The translations under genes and the position numbers were made by a program. Under the pieces are notes generated by a model. That model was not told the origin of the DNA, searched no databases, and saw nothing but the letters and a program-made list of their open reading frames with translations. From Aalborg-AAW-1 sp964458335 (GTDB lineage: Bacteria > Patescibacteriota > Gracilibacteria > Absconditabacterales > Absconditicoccaceae), in the NCBI GenBank assembly GCA_964458335.1, contig CAYWIJ010000007.1:1-54980 (forward strand): a DNA stretch of 54,980 nt, given 5' to 3'. Positions 1-8,771 of the stretch are shown here, piece by piece; position 1 is the stretch's first letter; each line of letters begins with the position of its first letter.

Positions 1-336
1 GGATATATTCGTATTTTTAGCATATTCGGTAATATTCTCTCCAATCTGGATAGCAAGTTCTCTAGTGGGAGTGAGAATAAGGGCACGAATCGGTGGACGC
101 TTGTACTTACTCGGTTTCATCGTAGTCGGATACGTATTGTGAGATAATAACTGTATCATCGGAAGCGAAAAAGCTGCAGTCTTACCAGTTCCTGTCTGTG
201 CAGATCAGAACACATCTTTTCCTGACAGGATAGGAGGTATGGCTTGTTCTTGTATCGGGCTTGGAGTGGTATATCAGAGTGTCGCTAATGCTTGGAGTAT
301 CTTGTTATCTAATCCTAATTCAGAAAATTGTGTCAT
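1..336 (-). CDS. DEAD-box RNA helicase, N-terminal part (cut by window edge)
   Basis: ATP-dependent RNA helicase, likely acting in RNA remodelling or ribosome assembly. The visible 112 residues read MTQFSELGLDNKILQAL, then a Q-motif (YTTPSPIQEQAIPPIL), Walker A AQTGTGKT and motif Ia PTRELAIQI. In-frame TGA codons supply conserved glycines, for example the residue before YTTPSP and the one before SAQTGTGKT. The start is the ATG at 334-336, directly before the typical F..L.L opening. The DEAD box and helicase C-terminal domain lie outside the window. It could be an RhlE or DeaD/CshA type; too little is visible to choose. Confidence 0.9.
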
Positions 337-504
337 AAAAAAAGTGTAAATAAAATGAATTATCTATACTATAGGGAAAATGCGAGTGATAGCAATGGAA
401 GAAAATGTCTATGTAATATTATAATTACAAACTCACAATAATCATCCTCTATGAGGTATAAGAATTTTTGTCAGAATGTATTTTTTATGAAAATAATTGA
501 AAAT

Positions 505-2433
505 TTATAACTTTTTCACTACATATGTCCCTTCATCATGGTATCAGAGTATATTACGATAATATTCTTTTACTCCTACTCCTGAGATGACAGAGAGACG
601 AGAATAGTTGTGATGTTGTGATAGTTTTTCGGCGATAGCCATGACCGTTCTTCCAACTCCTGTATGTTGTGTAGTAGAATCATTATCTTTTGACTTAAGA
701 CTAGCAACTTTCCCATAGACATGAAGTTCTCTGATGAGAGCAGTGTTATTTCATAATCACGGATAGTCTATCGTTTGATGAGAATCTGGTAGGAGAAGTC
801 TTGTGAATCCATACAGATATCCTTGCGATGTCTCTAAACTGATGAAATATTCTCTTCCTACAGTACTTCTATATTCACGGATAATAGTAAGTACATCTTC
901 TGGCTCATTTTTTCTTCTATGGCGAATTTCTCTACTACGCGTATCGAGAGATACAAAGGCTCTATCTGACTGCATATCAGGTTGTCATCAGATGATGTGA
1001 GTTGTCATCGCGAGCGACTTTTTATTTGAATTTTCGAGAGGAGCGTGGTGGTCTCTAGTTGACTGGGTTGCTTCACTTTCGTTTGCAATGACATCTAAGA
1101 ACTGTTCTATACTGTCATAATAGTGAGAATTTTCGTACAATCTCGAGTAAATATCGCGAATAGTGTCTGTATTTCTCCATTGTTTGTATAATCCTTCGTG
1201 CATAAGTTGCGCAAGATTTGTCGTTGAGCTTCCTGCAACAATTTCTGTTGATGGGATGTCGCGGATCAATCTCTTGATACGAGTATAAGGTGGGATGATG
1301 TCACGGAATGTTGTGGTGATAATTCTTTTGATACTTTCAGTCTCGATAGGTTTGTATTCTCCTTTTTTGTACAATTCGTAGAGTTCTGTATTTGGTATAA
1401 CAGAAGTTGGATAAAACTTGATCTCATCAGGACGGAAAGCAGGATCACCATAGATATCGATGAATGTCTGCAAATCTTTCTCTTCATCAGAACCATAGAG
1501 TCCAGGCATCAGATGTACTGAAAACTTAAATCCGTATTGTCTGAGTTTATGGCAGGCTTGTTTACATTGTTCTACACTATGTCATCTCTTATTCATATCT
1601 AAGACAGTATCATTCGTAGACTGAATCCCCATTTCAAGTCTGGTAATCCCAAGTTCTCTCCACAGTTGACAATTTTCGTCCGTGACATATTCTGGTCTCG
1701 TTTCCACCGTCAGTCAGATCATACGATGAGAAGCCGTTTCGTTGATACGGATAGACTCTTCCACCGTATCAGGAAACTGTTTTGTATCTGTCTCACTTTT
1801 TGCTACGAGTGATTGTACTGAGTCTTCAGTTTTATCGATATTATCCTCGATAGTAAAAAGACTCTTGTTCGCGTTTTGAGTTAGAGTGACAGTTTTCAAA
1901 AATTCTGGAAAGGTATTGCAGGCGTCATATAATCACTTGATGAATTCTTTTTTATATTCGGTAGGATAGACGTCCCATGTTCCACCCAGGACAATCATCT
2001 CGATTTTATCAGTATCGTGACCAGTGAGATGAAGCGAAAGCAGACGGTTATAGACTTGTTTTACAGGGTCGAAATTATTCAGCAATGCTCTCATTGCCCC
2101 AGGTTCGGTATTGATATAACTCTTTGGCATCGTAAAATCATTCGGACAAAAGATACACTCTCCTGGACACCAAAATGGCTTCGTGAGTACTTGTACTGAG
2201 ACAATACCTGACTGGCTTCTGATTCATCTTTTTTTGAGTAATTGTTGAAAAATCTTATGTTCTGACGCTTTTCATGATTGGATGAGATCACGATAGGTTT
2301 TAAGCATTTGCATATTGCTCGGTAGTCATGATATTTTGTTTATTCTTGCATATTCTCTTTTCAATGAACTGACATGGTCTTTGTTGAGATCAGGAATATT
2401 GAGAAGAGCAAGAACAAGTTGTTCAAGAGTCAT
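505..2433 (-). CDS. elp3: Elp3-type radical SAM / GNAT tRNA-uridine modification enzyme
   Basis: Single-subunit Elp3, expected to start carboxymethyl-type modification of wobble U34 in tRNA using SAM, an Fe-S cluster and acetyl-CoA. 642 residues, near the archaeal/bacterial Elp3 range with extra insertions. The cluster motif is CPGECIFCP with C89, C93 and C96; then LGGTWDVYP, GLTVETRPEYVT and PPYTRIKRLIRDIP; the C-terminal GNAT domain ends RDLHVYG-like then GVGRTVM (acetyl-CoA loop) and YYRNILGYHDEGTYVVKKL. In-frame TGA gives glycines throughout. Residues about 447-477 (VIANESEATQSTRDHH onward) are encoded by a dispersed palindromic element at 1003-1093, placed between the radical SAM part and the GNAT domain. 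Start is the ATG at 2431-2433, just after a 17-bp tandem repeat. No other Elongator subunit is nearby, as is usual for bacterial Elp3. Confidence 0.93.
1003..1093. repeat. 91-bp palindromic element inside elp3
   Basis: Ends are TGTCAT and ATGACA. Read on the minus strand it begins TGTCATTGCAAACGAAAG, has GAAGCAACCC in the left arm and finishes CTCGCGATGACA. It matches the intergenic copies at 3933-4018, 10331-10423 and 43369-43469 and a second coding copy in dnaG. It keeps the elp3 frame open and codes for about 30 residues. Confidence 0.8.
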
Positions 2434-2443
2434 AGAGGTTATA

Positions 2444-2480
2444 AGGTTTGTAAATTTGTAAGGTTTGTAAATTTGTAAGG
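2444..2480. repeat. 17-bp tandem repeat
   Basis: Two exact tandem copies of AGGTTTGTAAATTTGTA (2444-2460 and 2461-2477) plus AGG, directly upstream of elp3. A degenerate relative lies upstream of ftsE near 44181-44212 and another near 50251-50285, so this is a dispersed upstream repeat. Function unknown. Confidence 0.75.
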
Positions 2481-2508
2481 TCTTCTTGTGCTTATAATCT
2501 GAATACTA

Positions 2509-2518
2509 NNNNNNNNNN
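2509..2518. other. Assembly gap (10 N)
   Basis: Ten N bases between elp3 and the HIT gene. The true length is unknown, so the intergenic distance and any small gene here cannot be judged. Confidence 1.
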
Positions 2519-2607
2519 AAAGGACCGGCAAAAGCAATATTTAAACTGAATCCAATAACTACAGGAAGATTAAAAATATCTTCTTTGCTAAGATTAGATT
2601 CTTATTA

Positions 2608-2994
2608 CTATAAATACGAAATTATTTTTTCTTGAATTTTTTTCATTTCCTTATCACTCAGTTTCATCTTGTTGTTTGGTGAGATATCTGATTCACTGTT
2701 GATAGGAATAACATGGATATGAGTATGGGGTACTTCAAATCATAGTGTCAGAAAAGATACTTTTTTGCTATTAGTCGCTTGTTGTACAGCTCTTCACATG
2801 TTTTTGGCAATAGACCAGAGAGTAGAGTAGTATGGCTCAGGTACATCGAGAATATGATCAATTTCTATTTTTGGTACGATGAGAGTATGTCATGGTTGAA
2901 CAGGATTGATATCCAAGAAAGCATACACCTTATCATCTTCATAAATCTTGTATGATGGTATTTCTCCTTTGATAATTTTGGTGAAGATAGTCAT
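2608..2994 (-). CDS. HIT family nucleotide-binding hydrolase
   Basis: Histidine-triad protein, 128 residues, normal for the family. Opens MTIFTKIIKGEIPSYKIYED, then AFLDINPVQPGHTLIVPK, and carries the catalytic triad HTHIHVIPI near the C-terminus. Members hydrolyse phosphoramidate or dinucleotide substrates such as AMP-NH2 or Ap4A in the cytoplasm; the substrate here is not evident. TGA codes for glycines such as PG in VQPGHT and LGFEVPHTH. Same strand as elp3 upstream and the anti-sigma gene, but a gap separates it from elp3. Confidence 0.93.
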
Positions 2995-3031
2995 AGATGC
3001 AGAGTAGAAGGAGTAAAGGTGGTAAGTAATC

Positions 3032-3937
3032 TTACTTTTGACAGAGTTGTTCGTATCATTCAATAGTTATTATTTCTTTATTGATGATAGTTAGAATCAG
3101 ATCGTATGATGTACTATCAGGTGAACTCATAGGAACTGCTGTAACATGCCAAAGATTTGGTCATCTCGAGAGTGATATAGGATTATGAAGAGTATAGGAA
3201 ACTTCACATCACTTGATCATAATAAGCGCATCAATTATCAAATTACCATTTTTATCATAGGATATAGTATAGTCTGTAGTAAGATTATTTAATTTCAAGG
3301 TCTGTGTATATGATGGTATATTTTGTTTATACATCATCATATCAGCACTTGCAGGCATAACTGAACTCTTTGATTCTACTGATTCTGTTTGATCATGAGA
3401 CAATATACTATCAGAAATTTTTTGAGATTCTGACGATGGAGGAGTGGTAGTGGTATTCAATTGGGTATCTTCTTGTGTTGGGAGTTGAAGTGTTGTCGCA
3501 CGAGTAGTTGTAGGAGTGTCTTGTCTATCCATTGTGATATCTTTGCTACTTCATTCATGAGTAATTTTATTGATTATTTCTGTATCCATTTGTCTCATCG
3601 TAGGTTGCATTTTTTCATTTTCAATGTTTGATTGTGAAAATGGTAAGATAGGAAGAATATAGACGAGCGCTACTCCAATAGCAAGTGTAGGAAATCCATA
3701 GAGAAGAAACTTTTGCCAAAGATTTGGTGTAGGTGCTGGTTCGTGTCTGGTGATGAGATGATAACGAAGCTTATTTTTGAGGTTTCAGAAAAACATCGGA
3801 TCTTGAACTATTTCGGGAACATTACTCTCCATACGTGTGAGCAGTCAGATAATCTCTTTTTTATGATTTGCTAAAGATGGATCTTGTGATACAAGTTCTT
3901 GATATAATTGTTCTATAGTTGTTTTTTTATCAGTCAT
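3032..3937 (-). CDS. Membrane-anchored putative anti-sigma factor
   Basis: 301 residues with one membrane span at about 80-98 (GFPTLAIGVALVYILPIL), a cytosolic N-terminus of about 75 residues (MTDKKTTIEQLYQELVSQD, MESNVPEIVQDPMFFGNL) and a Ser/Thr/Gln-rich linker before a C-terminal extracellular domain. It lies just downstream of an ECF sigma gene on the same strand. That order and topology are typical of sigma/anti-sigma pairs, so the role is inferred from context; no ZAS zinc motif (HxxxCxxC) is present in the N-terminus. The start codon ATGACT lies inside the end of a dispersed palindromic element (3933-4018). TGA is used at several glycines. Confidence 0.6.
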
Positions 3938-4018
3938 TGCGAGGAACGAAGCAATCTATAAATAGTCAAAAGATAATGGAAGTATATGTATGGATTGCCA
4001 CGCTACGCTCGCAATGAC
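3933..4018. repeat. Dispersed palindromic element at the sigma/anti-sigma junction
   Basis: Left arm GTCATTGCGAGGAACGAAGC, right arm TGGATTGCCACGCTACGC followed by TCGCAATGAC. It carries the start codon of the downstream anti-sigma gene in one end and the last codons plus TAG stop of the sigma gene in the other, so both reading frames border on it. Confidence 0.8.
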
Positions 4019-4575
4019 AATACAATAAAGATGAGTAGCAATGTTCATAATTCAGCACAGATGATTTTGAGTTCTTTCATAGCTAAACTAAAGTCTTTGC
4101 GAAGTGATACTTCAGAACGTCAGGTAATATCTGCGATTTCTTCGTAACTCAGTCATTCTCGCAGTCTCATAATCACAACATCTTTTTTATGAGTTCCGAG
4201 TTGGTCGAGTTCAGAGAGTATCTGTTCACTAATATAACGATTGTTTCCTTCGTTTGTGATATGTTCGGGTGATTCGTAGTCCAAAATTTCATCTAAACTG
4301 TCAGGATTTTGTTTTTTGTAACTATCTAAGAGGGTATTATTCGCTATCGTATAGAGCCAGGAACGAAAGGAATGTTCAGTTTTATAGGTAAACTGATTGA
4401 TTTTATCAAATGCCTTAAAAAATGTGTCAGAAACCACATCTTCAGTGAGAGCTTGATTGAGTGTTTTGTAATAGATGTGATTGTAAATGACTTGGAAATA
4501 TCTATCATACAGTATTCAAAACGCTTCATTCTGACCCGATTGGAGTTGTGATATAAGTTCTTGTTCATCGTGCAT
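4003..4575 (-). CDS. ECF-type RNA polymerase sigma factor (sigma-70 family)
   Basis: 190 residues, the usual ECF length. Region 2 is seen as QNEAFGILYDRYFQVIYNH and DVVSDTFFKAFDKINQF, then the core-binding W motif SFRSWLYTIANNTLLDSYKK. Region 4 is the helix-turn-helix GLSYEEIADITGRSEVSLRK, where two glycines are TGA. It would direct transcription of a specialised regulon under control of the adjacent membrane protein. The last 13 residues are hydrophobic and partly come from the repeat element at 3933-4018, so the natural end may once have been at CAEL. Start is ATG 4573-4575, divergent from the GIY-YIG gene, leaving 62 bp for two promoters. Confidence 0.88.
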
Positions 4576-4637
4576 ACTTATGAATGTAGGGAATACAAGA
4601 ACAATTTCAATGTTTTTTATCTTTCTTGTTTTCTCTT

Positions 4638-4916
4638 ATGTCTACTCATTATGTTTATGTTCTTACGAATGCTTATCGTACTATGTTCTATGTTGGTACA
4701 ACCCATGCATTACATCAAGCACTCTTTAATCACAACAATGGTAAAGGAGATACGTTTGCAAAAAAATACAATTGTAAATATATGGTCTTATATGAAGAAC
4801 GAGAGACCAAAGAAGCTGCAGAGATTAGAAAATCAGAAATCACGTCTCGACCAAAGACCAAACAAATTGATTTCATTACAAGTAAAAATTCTAATTTAGA
4901 TGAAATAGAATTATAG
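4638..4916 (+). CDS. GIY-YIG domain protein
   Basis: 92 residues. HYVYVLTNAYRTMFYVGTT is the GIY-YIG signature with the second tyrosine in FYVGTT, followed by KGDTFAKKYNCKYMVLYEER and AEIRKSEITSRPKTKQ, the usual UvrC/YhbQ-like single-domain layout. These proteins are putative endonucleases of unknown physiological role. The ATG at 4638 is chosen; an in-frame TTG 12 bases upstream adds only four residues. The open frame in another phase over the same bases is a shadow. Confidence 0.85.
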   Translation: MSTHYVYVLTNAYRTMFYVGTTHALHQALFNHNNGKGDTFAKKYNCKYMVLYEERETKEAAEIRKSEITSRPKTKQIDFITSKNSNLDEIEL

Positions 4917-4978
4917 AAGTTAAAAAAACTCCAATAGAGGAGGTTAGGAATATCTTACATATAAACTATATGGCTATA

Positions 4979-5551
4979 TTATAAAGATTTTTGTCTTTCA
5001 TTTCTTACTTCATCCCAAATAAAATCAAGTTTTGACATATCTGGATCAATTTTTTGTTGTTTTTTATAATATTCTACTAATTTACTACATACTTTTTTCA
5101 TTTCTTCTTCAGTATAGTCACCAAATGAATAATTAACATATCCACCACCATCCAATGGATGTATTCATTCCCTTGATGATCATATTTGAAATCCATAAGC
5201 TATTTGCATTTCTCCAGGAATTTTCCCTTTAAAAGTTAATATAGTTGTATGTATTCAATCAATAATAAAAGAATCAATTGCAAATAAAGTTCTTGTATAT
5301 TCTCTCCCTTTTTGAAAATCACCAAAAACATTTTTTTGATACATATTAAGAATATCTTGAATCTCTCATGATGCTTTTTGTACACATGAGATATCTCATG
5401 TATCTCCAATATCAAATTTCACTTTTTCTCATTGTGTAAATGATAGTTCTGTGCTTTTTAATTTTTTCTCTCAATCGTCTGCTATAATACTCACTTCTCA
5501 ATTAGAGATATGAACTATACCTTCTTTAAAATTGTCTCAAAAGTTTTTCAT
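4979..5551 (-). CDS. Hypothetical protein
   Basis: 190 residues, start ATG 5549-5551, stop TAA. Not recognised. It opens MKNFGDNFKEGIVHISNGEV, has no clear membrane span or signal peptide and is mixed alpha/beta in character, with SSREGIHPLDGGGYVNYSFG in the middle and a charged helical tail. At least ten TGA-glycine codons are needed to keep it open, so it belongs to the recoded host rather than being a recent import. No informative neighbour. Confidence 0.75.
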
Positions 5552-5734
5552 AATAATATACTATAACATATAAAATTAAATAATAAAATTATTATAATCT
5601 GTTTCTTTTTTTTGTCAAATTTTTGAGGACTTTTTTTCGTTTTGTTGAAAAATGTTATTTGATCTTGCGAATTCTCATAACTTTTACTACAATAATTACA
5701 GTAATTTTTTTTATTTTCAATTCTTCATTATTGT

Positions 5735-7012
5735 ATGTACATCTGCTCAACCTGTGAATATGGATCCAAAGTCAAAGTAGGAAAATGCCCAAATTGCGGA
5801 AGTTTCGGTACTTTTATAAAGTCACAAGAGACTAACACTACAAAATCTGGGAAAAGTTTTGTAAAATTGGTGAAGGGGGGAGATTCCTCGACAAGCTCGG
5901 AATGACGCGTGATAAGATATCCTCTTACAAATACAGAAGTAAAAGGGGTTATTGGGTCAAGTTTTGTAGCAGATGGATTTTATCTTCTAGCTGGTGAACC
6001 AGGTATTGGAAAATCTACGTTTGCTTTGCAAATTATCCATGATATTCTGAGATCCACTCCTGCTCTAAAATGGTGATATTTTTCTGGAGAAGAGACGGCA
6101 CAGCAAGTCATGGCGAGATATAGTAGATTATACCCTGATCATCGTCAGGTTGATGATTTTTTCTATACTACAAGTTTTGAGTCGATCAAAGATGCAGTAC
6201 AGACTTATGAATATCAGTTTATTATCGTAGATAGTATCCAAACGATCGTATCACAAAGCTATGACGGAAGTCCCTGATCAGCAGGACAAGTAAGAACTTG
6301 TGCAGAGTTGTTGAATGATCTTGCGAAAGAATATCATGTCACGGTATTGGTGATCGGACATGTGACGAAATGAGGAGAAATTGCATGACCAAAGTATCTC
6401 GAGCATATCGTAGATGTGGTGCTGTATGTTGAGGGAGATCGTACTTGAGATCTGAGATTTCTCAGAAATTATAAAAATAGATTTGGGAATGCTGATGGGA
6501 CAGGAATATTTGAAATGAAATCTACGGGACTTCAACCTATTTATGATCCTGAAAAAATGTTTGCCTGACAAGTGAAAGCACCAGGTATTGCTTGGACGAT
6601 AGGGTTAGATAATGGTCGCCCAGTCGTGGTGTGGATTGAGACGTTATTGACCAAATCCTATGGAAAGTTTCCTGATCGTAATTATGTGGGAGTGAATTCG
6701 AAGAGAGTAGATATGATTATTGCGATCTTGGAGAAATATATGGGTTGTAAACTTGGAATGATGAATATCTTTCTCAATATTCCAGGAGAATTTCATCTTA
6801 TGGATAGTGGATTAGATCTTGCTATTGCTATGGCAATCTATTCAGCATATAATAACGAAACTCTTCCTGATAAAACTATATGGATAGGAGAACTTGGACT
6901 TACGGGTCGTATCTCAGCCACCAGATCTCATGAAAAGAGATTATCAGAATCACCAAAGTGATGGATAGTAGTGGATTATAAATCACAAAATGATATCAGA
7001 TTATTGAAATAA
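5735..7012 (+). CDS. radA: DNA repair protein RadA (Sms)
   Basis: RecA-like branch-migration ATPase with a Lon-protease-like C-terminus; helps process recombination intermediates. 425 residues, slightly short of the usual 450. Zinc finger C4-x2-C7 ... C18-x2-C21 (YICSTCEYG, KCPNCGSFG); Walker A GEPGIGKST at 87-95; SGEET; Walker B IIVDSIQT; the RadA motif KNRFG at 247-251; C-terminal PDRNYVGVNSKRVDMIIAIL and GELGLTGRI. Eight TGA codons fall on family glycines. Residues about 48-59 (GGDSSTSSEGRV) come from a short dispersed repeat at 5875-5911 in the linker between zinc finger and ATPase. Start ATG at 5735 fits the zinc finger beginning at residue 4. Confidence 0.95.
5875..5911. repeat. Short dispersed repeat inside radA
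   Basis: Core GATTCCTCGACAAGCTCGGA followed by ATGACG. A close relative, GGATTCCTCGACAAGATCGG followed by AATAACG, is intergenic at 48677-48712. In radA it codes for linker residues and keeps the frame, with one TGA read as glycine. Confidence 0.7.
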
Positions 7013-7019
7013 GTTTCTA

Positions 7020-7048
7020 TTGACTTATGTTATAATTATATGTATATT
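7020..7048 (+). promoter_or_regulatory. Sigma-70-type promoter
   Basis: TTGACT at 7020-7025, 17-bp spacer, TATATT at 7043-7048. It lies just after the radA stop and about 30 bases before the ATG at 7079. Confidence 0.6.
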
Positions 7049-7078
7049 CTGTTAATTTAATTGTTACATTATACGATA

Positions 7079-7537
7079 ATGAATACATCAACTTCTGAAT
7101 ATTACAATAAAGGAGCATGAGAGTTTTTTATTGGAGGTGTCTATTCTTCAGTAGAACATGCTATAGATAGTTTAGGAAAAACTCTTAAACCATCATATAA
7201 GAAAGTTATGACTGAAGAATATGAGCATGATAATACAATGCTATTAGATGAAATGGGTCTAACACTTAATCCTTCAGAAGAATATAGAAAATTTGTTGAG
7301 TCTGAATCCCCAAAAGAAACTCCATTAACAGATTATATTAGTCGCGTTGCAACTGGTCCATTGTGGGATTCATTGATCGGATTACAAAGAGATAAAGAGA
7401 AGAATTGAGATCATGAAAGCTCTTATGATGATAATCTTGAAACATATCATAAGATAATGAATGATGGGTATGGTTGAGAAAGAATACCACCTTATGCATA
7501 TCGTAAAATGGATGATGATAATATTGAATATTTTTAG
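7079..7537 (+). CDS. Hypothetical protein
   Basis: 152 residues, start ATG 7079, stop TAG. Not recognised. Acidic and soluble in character; opens MNTSTSEYYNKGAGEFFIGG, contains EYEHDNTMLLDEMGLTLNPS and ends RKMDDDNIEYF. Several glycines are TGA. It heads a run of small plus-strand genes between radA and a bidirectional terminator, behind its own promoter. Confidence 0.7.
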
Positions 7538-7554
7538 ATAATAAGTTAAACAAT

Positions 7555-7773
7555 ATGTCATTACGATCAAATATTAAAAATTGAGTCTCAAAAACAGGAG
7601 AATTTTTGACAAACTTTGGGAAAGGAACATGAGCAGTATGAGCAGTAGCTACTACAGCATGATATCTCTTTACAGCACTCAGTCCATTAATGATACCATT
7701 TTGATTGCCTACTCTTGCTTTAGGGGTAACAAGTTATGCTACATGACAGATTTTACAAGCATTCACAAAATAG
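7555..7773 (+). CDS. Small hydrophobic protein (two membrane spans)
   Basis: 72 residues, readable only with TGA as glycine (six TGA). N-terminus MSLRSNIKNGVSKTGEFLTN, then Gly/Ala-rich KGTGAVGAVATTAGYLF and a hydrophobic hairpin LSPLMIPFGLPTLALGVTSY. Likely a small inner-membrane protein; function unknown. 17 bases after the preceding gene. The overlapping standard-code frame in another phase is a shadow. Confidence 0.6.
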
Positions 7774-7776
7774 TAT

Positions 7777-7968
7777 ATGAAATTCATAAAAAATACTAAA
7801 TGAACTATAGGAGCAAAAATTTATGGAATATGAGAAATACATATATGACATAGTAATGAATGAAAAGAGTAATTAGTAAATATATTGAAAGAAAAATATA
7901 AGGAATATTTCCCTTGAAAAGAACTCAAAGAAAAAACTAAAAATAAACTTTTAAAATTACTTTCATAA
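7777..7968 (+). pseudogene. Small reading frame interrupted by TAA
   Basis: ATG at 7777 gives MKFIKNTKGTIGAKIYGIGE and reaches TAA at 7870-7872 after 31 codons. The same frame continues open for 31 more codons to TAA at 7966-7968, with a Lys-rich helical tail (ILKEKYKEYF, KELKEKTKNKLLKLL). Either a 31-residue gene with an unrelated tail or a 63-residue gene with a nonsense change. Low certainty. Confidence 0.35.
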
Positions 7969-8010
7969 AAAAACTCCCACCGCGTCAGGTAAGGAGTCTC
8001 TCTTTTTTTA
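7968..8010. terminator. Bidirectional terminator
   Basis: Hairpin ACTCCCACC - GCGTCA - GGTAAGGAGT flanked by an A-run on the left and a T-run on the right, so it can serve the plus-strand genes ending at 7968 and the minus-strand gene ending at 8022. Almost the same sequence, inverted, follows fusA at 40655-40691. Confidence 0.75.
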
Positions 8011-8021
8011 CTAATCTGAAT

Positions 8022-8756
8022 TTATTCAGTAACTGTAGGAGAAGTATATGAAGTGAGAATATCTTGTAATTGTTTAATTTCTTTGGTCTGAGTATCAATC
8101 ACATGTTGAGCGAATGCTTTGATCTCGTTTCTAAACTTCATACCTTCTTCAGTGACTTTGATGACTTTATCTTCTTCTGTCATAATCTCTAGAAGCTTTT
8201 TAGACATATCTATAGCTCACTGATGGTGGAGTATCATATCTTCTGCATATATTTTTTTGAGTGTTGATGTATCTGTAATACCACTTGTATCTCTCATCAT
8301 ACTCATATAATGAGTTTGGTAATCTACTCATGAGAATACGGTATCTATCCAATTTTGTAATTGACTAATCTCCAGAACTTGTCCACTGATGATATTTTGT
8401 GCAATAGTTTGTAGCGAATCAAGATCATCTCACAAAAAGAGAGTTTTATCAATAAATGTTTGAGAACTATCTACGGCTTCTTGATGATGTGGTATCATTT
8501 CATGAAGATAAGAGTTGATATCAATAATCATATCAATATGGTCCATACCACTCATACTACCAGTAGTGACATTATATATTTCACACCCAGGCATGTCTGG
8601 CATCATACGACAATGTTCTTCTGAAATTTCATGTTGTGGTGGAAGTGATTCAAAAATTTCTTTCACTACATGAAGCTTTTGAAAAGCAAATCGACCTATA
8701 ATAATGGTGATAAGAGTAAGTATACTAATGAGTATAATTTGTAATACTTTAGACAT
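8022..8756 (-). CDS. DUF305 family protein, membrane anchored
   Basis: 244 residues. N-terminal membrane anchor or signal (VLQIILISILTLITIIIGRF), then a DUF305 four-helix region with paired His motifs: YLHEMIPHHQEAVDSSQTF and, in the second half, EDMILHHQGAIDMSKKLLE. DUF305 proteins are ferritin-like-fold proteins, often periplasmic and linked to metal or copper handling; function here is not proven. Also CRMMPDMPGCE with two cysteines. One open frame once the TGA at 8428-8430 is read as glycine. Fifteen bases downstream of the next gene's start side, so its gene lies just upstream (in transcription sense downstream of none); no copper genes are visible. Confidence 0.82.
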
Positions 8757-8771
8757 ACATTATAAATAATA

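Noticed and set aside
4561..4899. 112-residue frame overlapping the GIY-YIG gene in another phase
   Set aside because: The other phase carries the clear GIY-YIG signature; this one is low-complexity and has a poor start.
5735..7012. UGA as tryptophan (code 4) or selenocysteine
   Set aside because: UGA columns match Gly, not Trp or Cys, in RadA, GyrB, RuvA and TruB; TGG is used for Trp; no selenocysteine element is seen and the frequency is far too high.
7555..7968. Prophage remnant (holin-like small membrane protein and broken neighbour)
   Set aside because: No integrase, capsid, terminase or att-like repeats; size and hydrophobicity alone are not enough.
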